Origin: Burkholderia sp. Bp9143
GTDB lineage: Bacteria > Pseudomonadota > Gammaproteobacteria > Burkholderiales > Burkholderiaceae
Length of the DNA stretch: 64,000 nucleotides
NCBI RefSeq assembly: GCF_003853645.1
Contig: NZ_QTPO01000038.1
Span: forward strand, 22,254-86,253
Reading direction: 5' to 3'
This document shows, piece by piece, positions 62,141-64,000 of the stretch (its first letter is position 1; every line of letters starts with the position of its first letter). The translations under genes were made by a program, and so were the position numbers. The notes beneath the pieces were generated by a model that was given only the letters and a program-made list of their open reading frames with translations, had not been told where the DNA came from and ran no database searches.

Positions 62141-62453
62141 CCGACACTGCCGATGAACGTCACCACAGACAGAAGCGTCCTTGGAAGGCCGGACAACAGG
62201 TTGGCGAATTGAAACGCAATCGCCGGCGCGCCACTACCACCGGCCCAGGAAAAATTCGGCGCATGCCCGGGCGGAGTCCGACGCATGGCTGATTTCTTAC
62301 GGGTACGCCCACGAAATCAATAAATTCACGGAAAAATCGGCTAAAAAGCACACTTTCATAATCAAAATTTTATCGACTCATTTAAATGGCGTCACCCGCA
62401 TGCGCTCACCTAAAATCCACTCCCCATAAAGTCATACCACGCCGCCCGATTCC
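62141..62453. other. AT-rich intergenic stretch
   Basis: About 310 bases before the IS element, with no coding frame that I can recognise. Low GC contrasts with the catabolic modules to the left. Confidence 0.35.
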
Positions 62454-62457
62454 TTAA

Positions 62458-62477
62458 TCTTACTGTGTCAATAAATT
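62458..62477 (+). repeat. IS701 left inverted repeat
   Basis: Starts TCTTACTGTGTCA; pairs with 63901-63920. Confidence 0.85.
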
Positions 62478-62516
62478 CATGCCATTATAGGAACTTCTTC
62501 ATTCACGGCGTGAGGA

Positions 62517-63815
62517 ATGATGGACTGGGAGACGTCATTCGAGGCATATCTGGAACATTTGTGCGGGGCGCTTGGGCATAACGACCGTGAATCAGGATTG
62601 AAGGGTTATTGCCAAGGGCTAATGCTGCCAATTCGGCGCAAGAGCGTCGAGCCGCTGGCCGCACATCTGGAGCCGGAGCATGTGAGCGCGCGGCACCAGT
62701 CGCTGCATCATTTCGTGGCGAAATCGGAATGGTCCGATACGGCGCTGCTCGAGCAGGTGCGCCGCTGGGTGCTGCCGCACATGGACCCGGCGGGCGGGTT
62801 GTACTGGATCATTGACGACACGGGCTTTCCCAAGAAGGGCAAACATTCGGTCGGTGTGGCGCGGCAATACTGCGGTCAACTGGGCAAGCAGGACAACTGC
62901 CAGGTGGCGGTGAGTCTGTCGGTAGCGACGGAAGAGGCAAGCTTGCCGGTGTCGTATCGACTGTATCTGCCGGGTGAATGGAGCGACGATCCTGCGCGAC
63001 GACAGAAAGCCGGCGTGCCTGAGCAAATCGAGTTTGCAACCAAACCGGAGATTGCGGCCGGGCAATTGCGCGAAGCTCGGCAAAGCGGTGCGCCCGACGG
63101 TGTCGTTCTGGCCGATGCTGGCTATGGAGACGACACCTCGTTTCGCGAGGCCGTCAGCGAGCTCGGATTGCAGTATGCGGTGGGCATTCGCTCAAACACC
63201 CGCGTATGGGCGCCGGGTACTGCACCTCTATCGCCGGAACCTTCCGTGGGGAAGTCGGGCCGGCCGCGCAGCTTATTACGGCGCGCGCCGGGGCATGAGC
63301 CGATCGGAGTCAAAGATCTGGCCTTGACACTCGATGCCTCGCGGTATCGCACGGTGATATGGCGTGAAGGCACGTGTGCCGCACTCAGTTCGCGCTTTGC
63401 CTCCGTGCGTGTGCGTGCTTCACACCGCGATTACTGGCGCTCCACACTACGCGATGAGGAATGGCTGCTGATCGAATGGCCTGAAGGTGATGCGGAGCCG
63501 CTCAAATATTGGCTTTCGACTTTGCCCCCAGACACGACGCTCGAACGCATGGTTCATGTCGCCAAGATGCGCTGGCGTATCGAGCGGGACTATCAGGATC
63601 TCAAGCAGGAATTCGGACTGGGACACTTCGAAGGACGTGGCTGGCGTGGCTTCCACCACCATGCATCATTGTGCATTGCTGCTTACGGGTTTCTTGTTGC
63701 TCAACGCCTGATACAAGGCGGCAGTAAAAAAAACTCCGCGAACCGCAATCCATTTGCCTTACCCTCGGATTACGTGCCACGCGGGTCCCCAGCGCGCGCA
63801 GCGCCACGTGGCTGA
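62517..63815 (+). CDS. IS701-family DDE transposase
   Basis: A 432-residue transposase. Seen: the first catalytic Asp in WIIDDTGFPKKGKHSVGVARQ, VVLADAGYGDDTSFR (second Asp) and RIERDYQDLKQEFGLGHFEGR (Glu), with the YREK-like KMRWRIERDY context. GGWRGFHHH then ends the domain. ATG 62517 has GAGGA upstream. The C-terminus looks full length (SRGSPARAAPRG-like tail). Confidence 0.92.
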   Translation: MMDWETSFEAYLEHLCGALGHNDRESGLKGYCQGLMLPIRRKSVEPLAAHLEPEHVSARHQSLHHFVAKSEWSDTALLEQVRRWVLPHMDPAGGLYWIIDDTGFPKKGKHSVGVARQYCGQLGKQDNCQVAVSLSVATEEASLPVSYRLYLPGEWSDDPARRQKAGVPEQIEFATKPEIAAGQLREARQSGAPDGVVLADAGYGDDTSFREAVSELGLQYAVGIRSNTRVWAPGTAPLSPEPSVGKSGRPRSLLRRAPGHEPIGVKDLALTLDASRYRTVIWREGTCAALSSRFASVRVRASHRDYWRSTLRDEEWLLIEWPEGDAEPLKYWLSTLPPDTTLERMVHVAKMRWRIERDYQDLKQEFGLGHFEGRGWRGFHHHASLCIAAYGFLVAQRLIQGGSKKNSANRNPFALPSDYVPRGSPARAAPRG

Positions 63816-63900
63816 TTCCATCACCACGCTGCGCTGGCGTATCGCTGCATACATCGCGCGCCGGCTCCAGCGATGTCCGTTTTGTTCAGCTTTCAATGCT

Positions 63901-63920
63901 AATTTACTGACACAGTAAGA
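63901..63920 (-). repeat. IS701 right inverted repeat
   Basis: Ends CTGACACAGTAAGA; inverted match of 62458-62477, 19 of 20 bases. Confidence 0.85.
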
Positions 63921-63924
63921 TTAA

Positions 63925-64000
63925 GAAGCTGTTGCGAAATTAATCGGATGCCGCCTTGAGTTGGCTCCAGCAAATCAAGCTGCACGCGAGCGAGAGGAAT
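63925..64000. other. Window end, no gene recognised
   Basis: The last 76 bases after the IS hold no complete feature. AGCTGTTGCGAAATTAATC has the look of another insertion-sequence end, but the window stops too soon to test this. Confidence 0.25.

Larger units (their letters stand above)
62454..63924 (+). mobile_element. IS701-family insertion sequence with TTAA target duplication
   Basis: A complete element of about 1.46 kb (62458-63920). The left end reads TCTTACTGTGTCAATAAATT and the right end is its inverted match with one difference in 20 bases. TTAA flanks both ends (62454-62457 and 63921-63924), the YTAR-type 4-bp duplication expected for this family. One transposase gene fills it. 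It appears intact and recent. Confidence 0.85.

Noticed and set aside
1..64000. tRNA, rRNA, riboswitch, CRISPR array, replication origin
   Set aside because: I looked for cloverleaf-like runs, regularly spaced direct repeats and iteron clusters and saw none that stood up. A covariance-model search would be needed for certainty.

Overview
The window looks like part of a catabolic replicon or genomic island from a Burkholderiales bacterium (Burkholderia, Paraburkholderia, Caballeronia or Cupriavidus type). The reasons are the GC-rich codon use, several trimeric porins of the Burkholderia porin_4 type, tight aromatic-degradation operons each with a LysR, IclR, GntR or TetR regulator, and IS66 and IS701 remnants. 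Nothing here is housekeeping. The window is dominated by uptake and breakdown of aromatic and carboxylic acids.

Layout. (1) 0.2-9.2 kb: a LysR regulator, a porin, a LivK-like binding protein, an aminotransferase, then a LysR gene divergent from a two-component Rieske oxygenase (VanA/VanB type) and an SRPBCC protein. (2) 9.6-11.4 kb: mhpC and mhpR, divergent, each with one single-base deletion; this is a decayed phenylpropionate-type meta pathway. (3) 11.6-21.8 kb, 'module A': an orphan ABC binding protein, a porin remnant, a cupin, an Ldh2-type dehydrogenase, a monooxygenase-fold protein (ABM), an aldehyde dehydrogenase, an IS66 remnant, an MFS transporter, a GntR regulator with two winged-helix domains, and a beta-propeller lactonase. 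Four copies of one 22-bp palindromic operator tie the region together. (4) 22.0-23.4 kb: a 2-hydroxycarboxylate transporter. (5) 23.6-34.6 kb: a ten-gene operon read leftward from a divergent TetR gene. It holds a hydrolase, an EntE-like aryl-acid ligase, a VOC protein, a salicylyl-CoA-5-hydroxylase-like flavoprotein, two thioesterases, a maleate isomerase, an MFS carrier, a thiolase and an SDR. It reads as a CoA-dependent route for a salicylate-like ring acid. (6) 34.7-37.3 kb: a porin and an orphan REC-AraC regulator. (7) 37.4-53.3 kb: two meta-cleavage operons, each with a flavin hydroxylase, a VOC dioxygenase and a TetR regulator. The second holds the complete hydrolase, hydratase, aldolase and acylating aldehyde dehydrogenase set. 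(8) 53.4-60.5 kb, 'module B': a paralogue of module A with its own dual-winged-helix GntR, an exported-looking TIM-barrel amidohydrolase/lactonase, an aldehyde dehydrogenase, a cupin, an isopropylmalate-dehydrogenase-like enzyme, an MFS carrier and an ABM protein. (9) 60.5-64 kb: a porin C-terminus joined to a broken RES toxin, its intact-looking antitoxin, and a complete IS701-family element flanked by TTAA.

How it works together. Porins and OmpW give outer-membrane entry. MFS, 2HCT and ABC proteins give inner-membrane uptake or binding. Ring acids are hydroxylated and cleaved, and the products leave as pyruvate, acetyl-CoA, fumarate or other small acids. The most interesting parts are the paired GntR modules A and B, whose substrate cannot be read from sequence, and the aryl-CoA/maleate operon at 23.6-33.6 kb. 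No tRNA, rRNA or CRISPR array was seen. All functional names come from motif recognition by eye; no database search was run.
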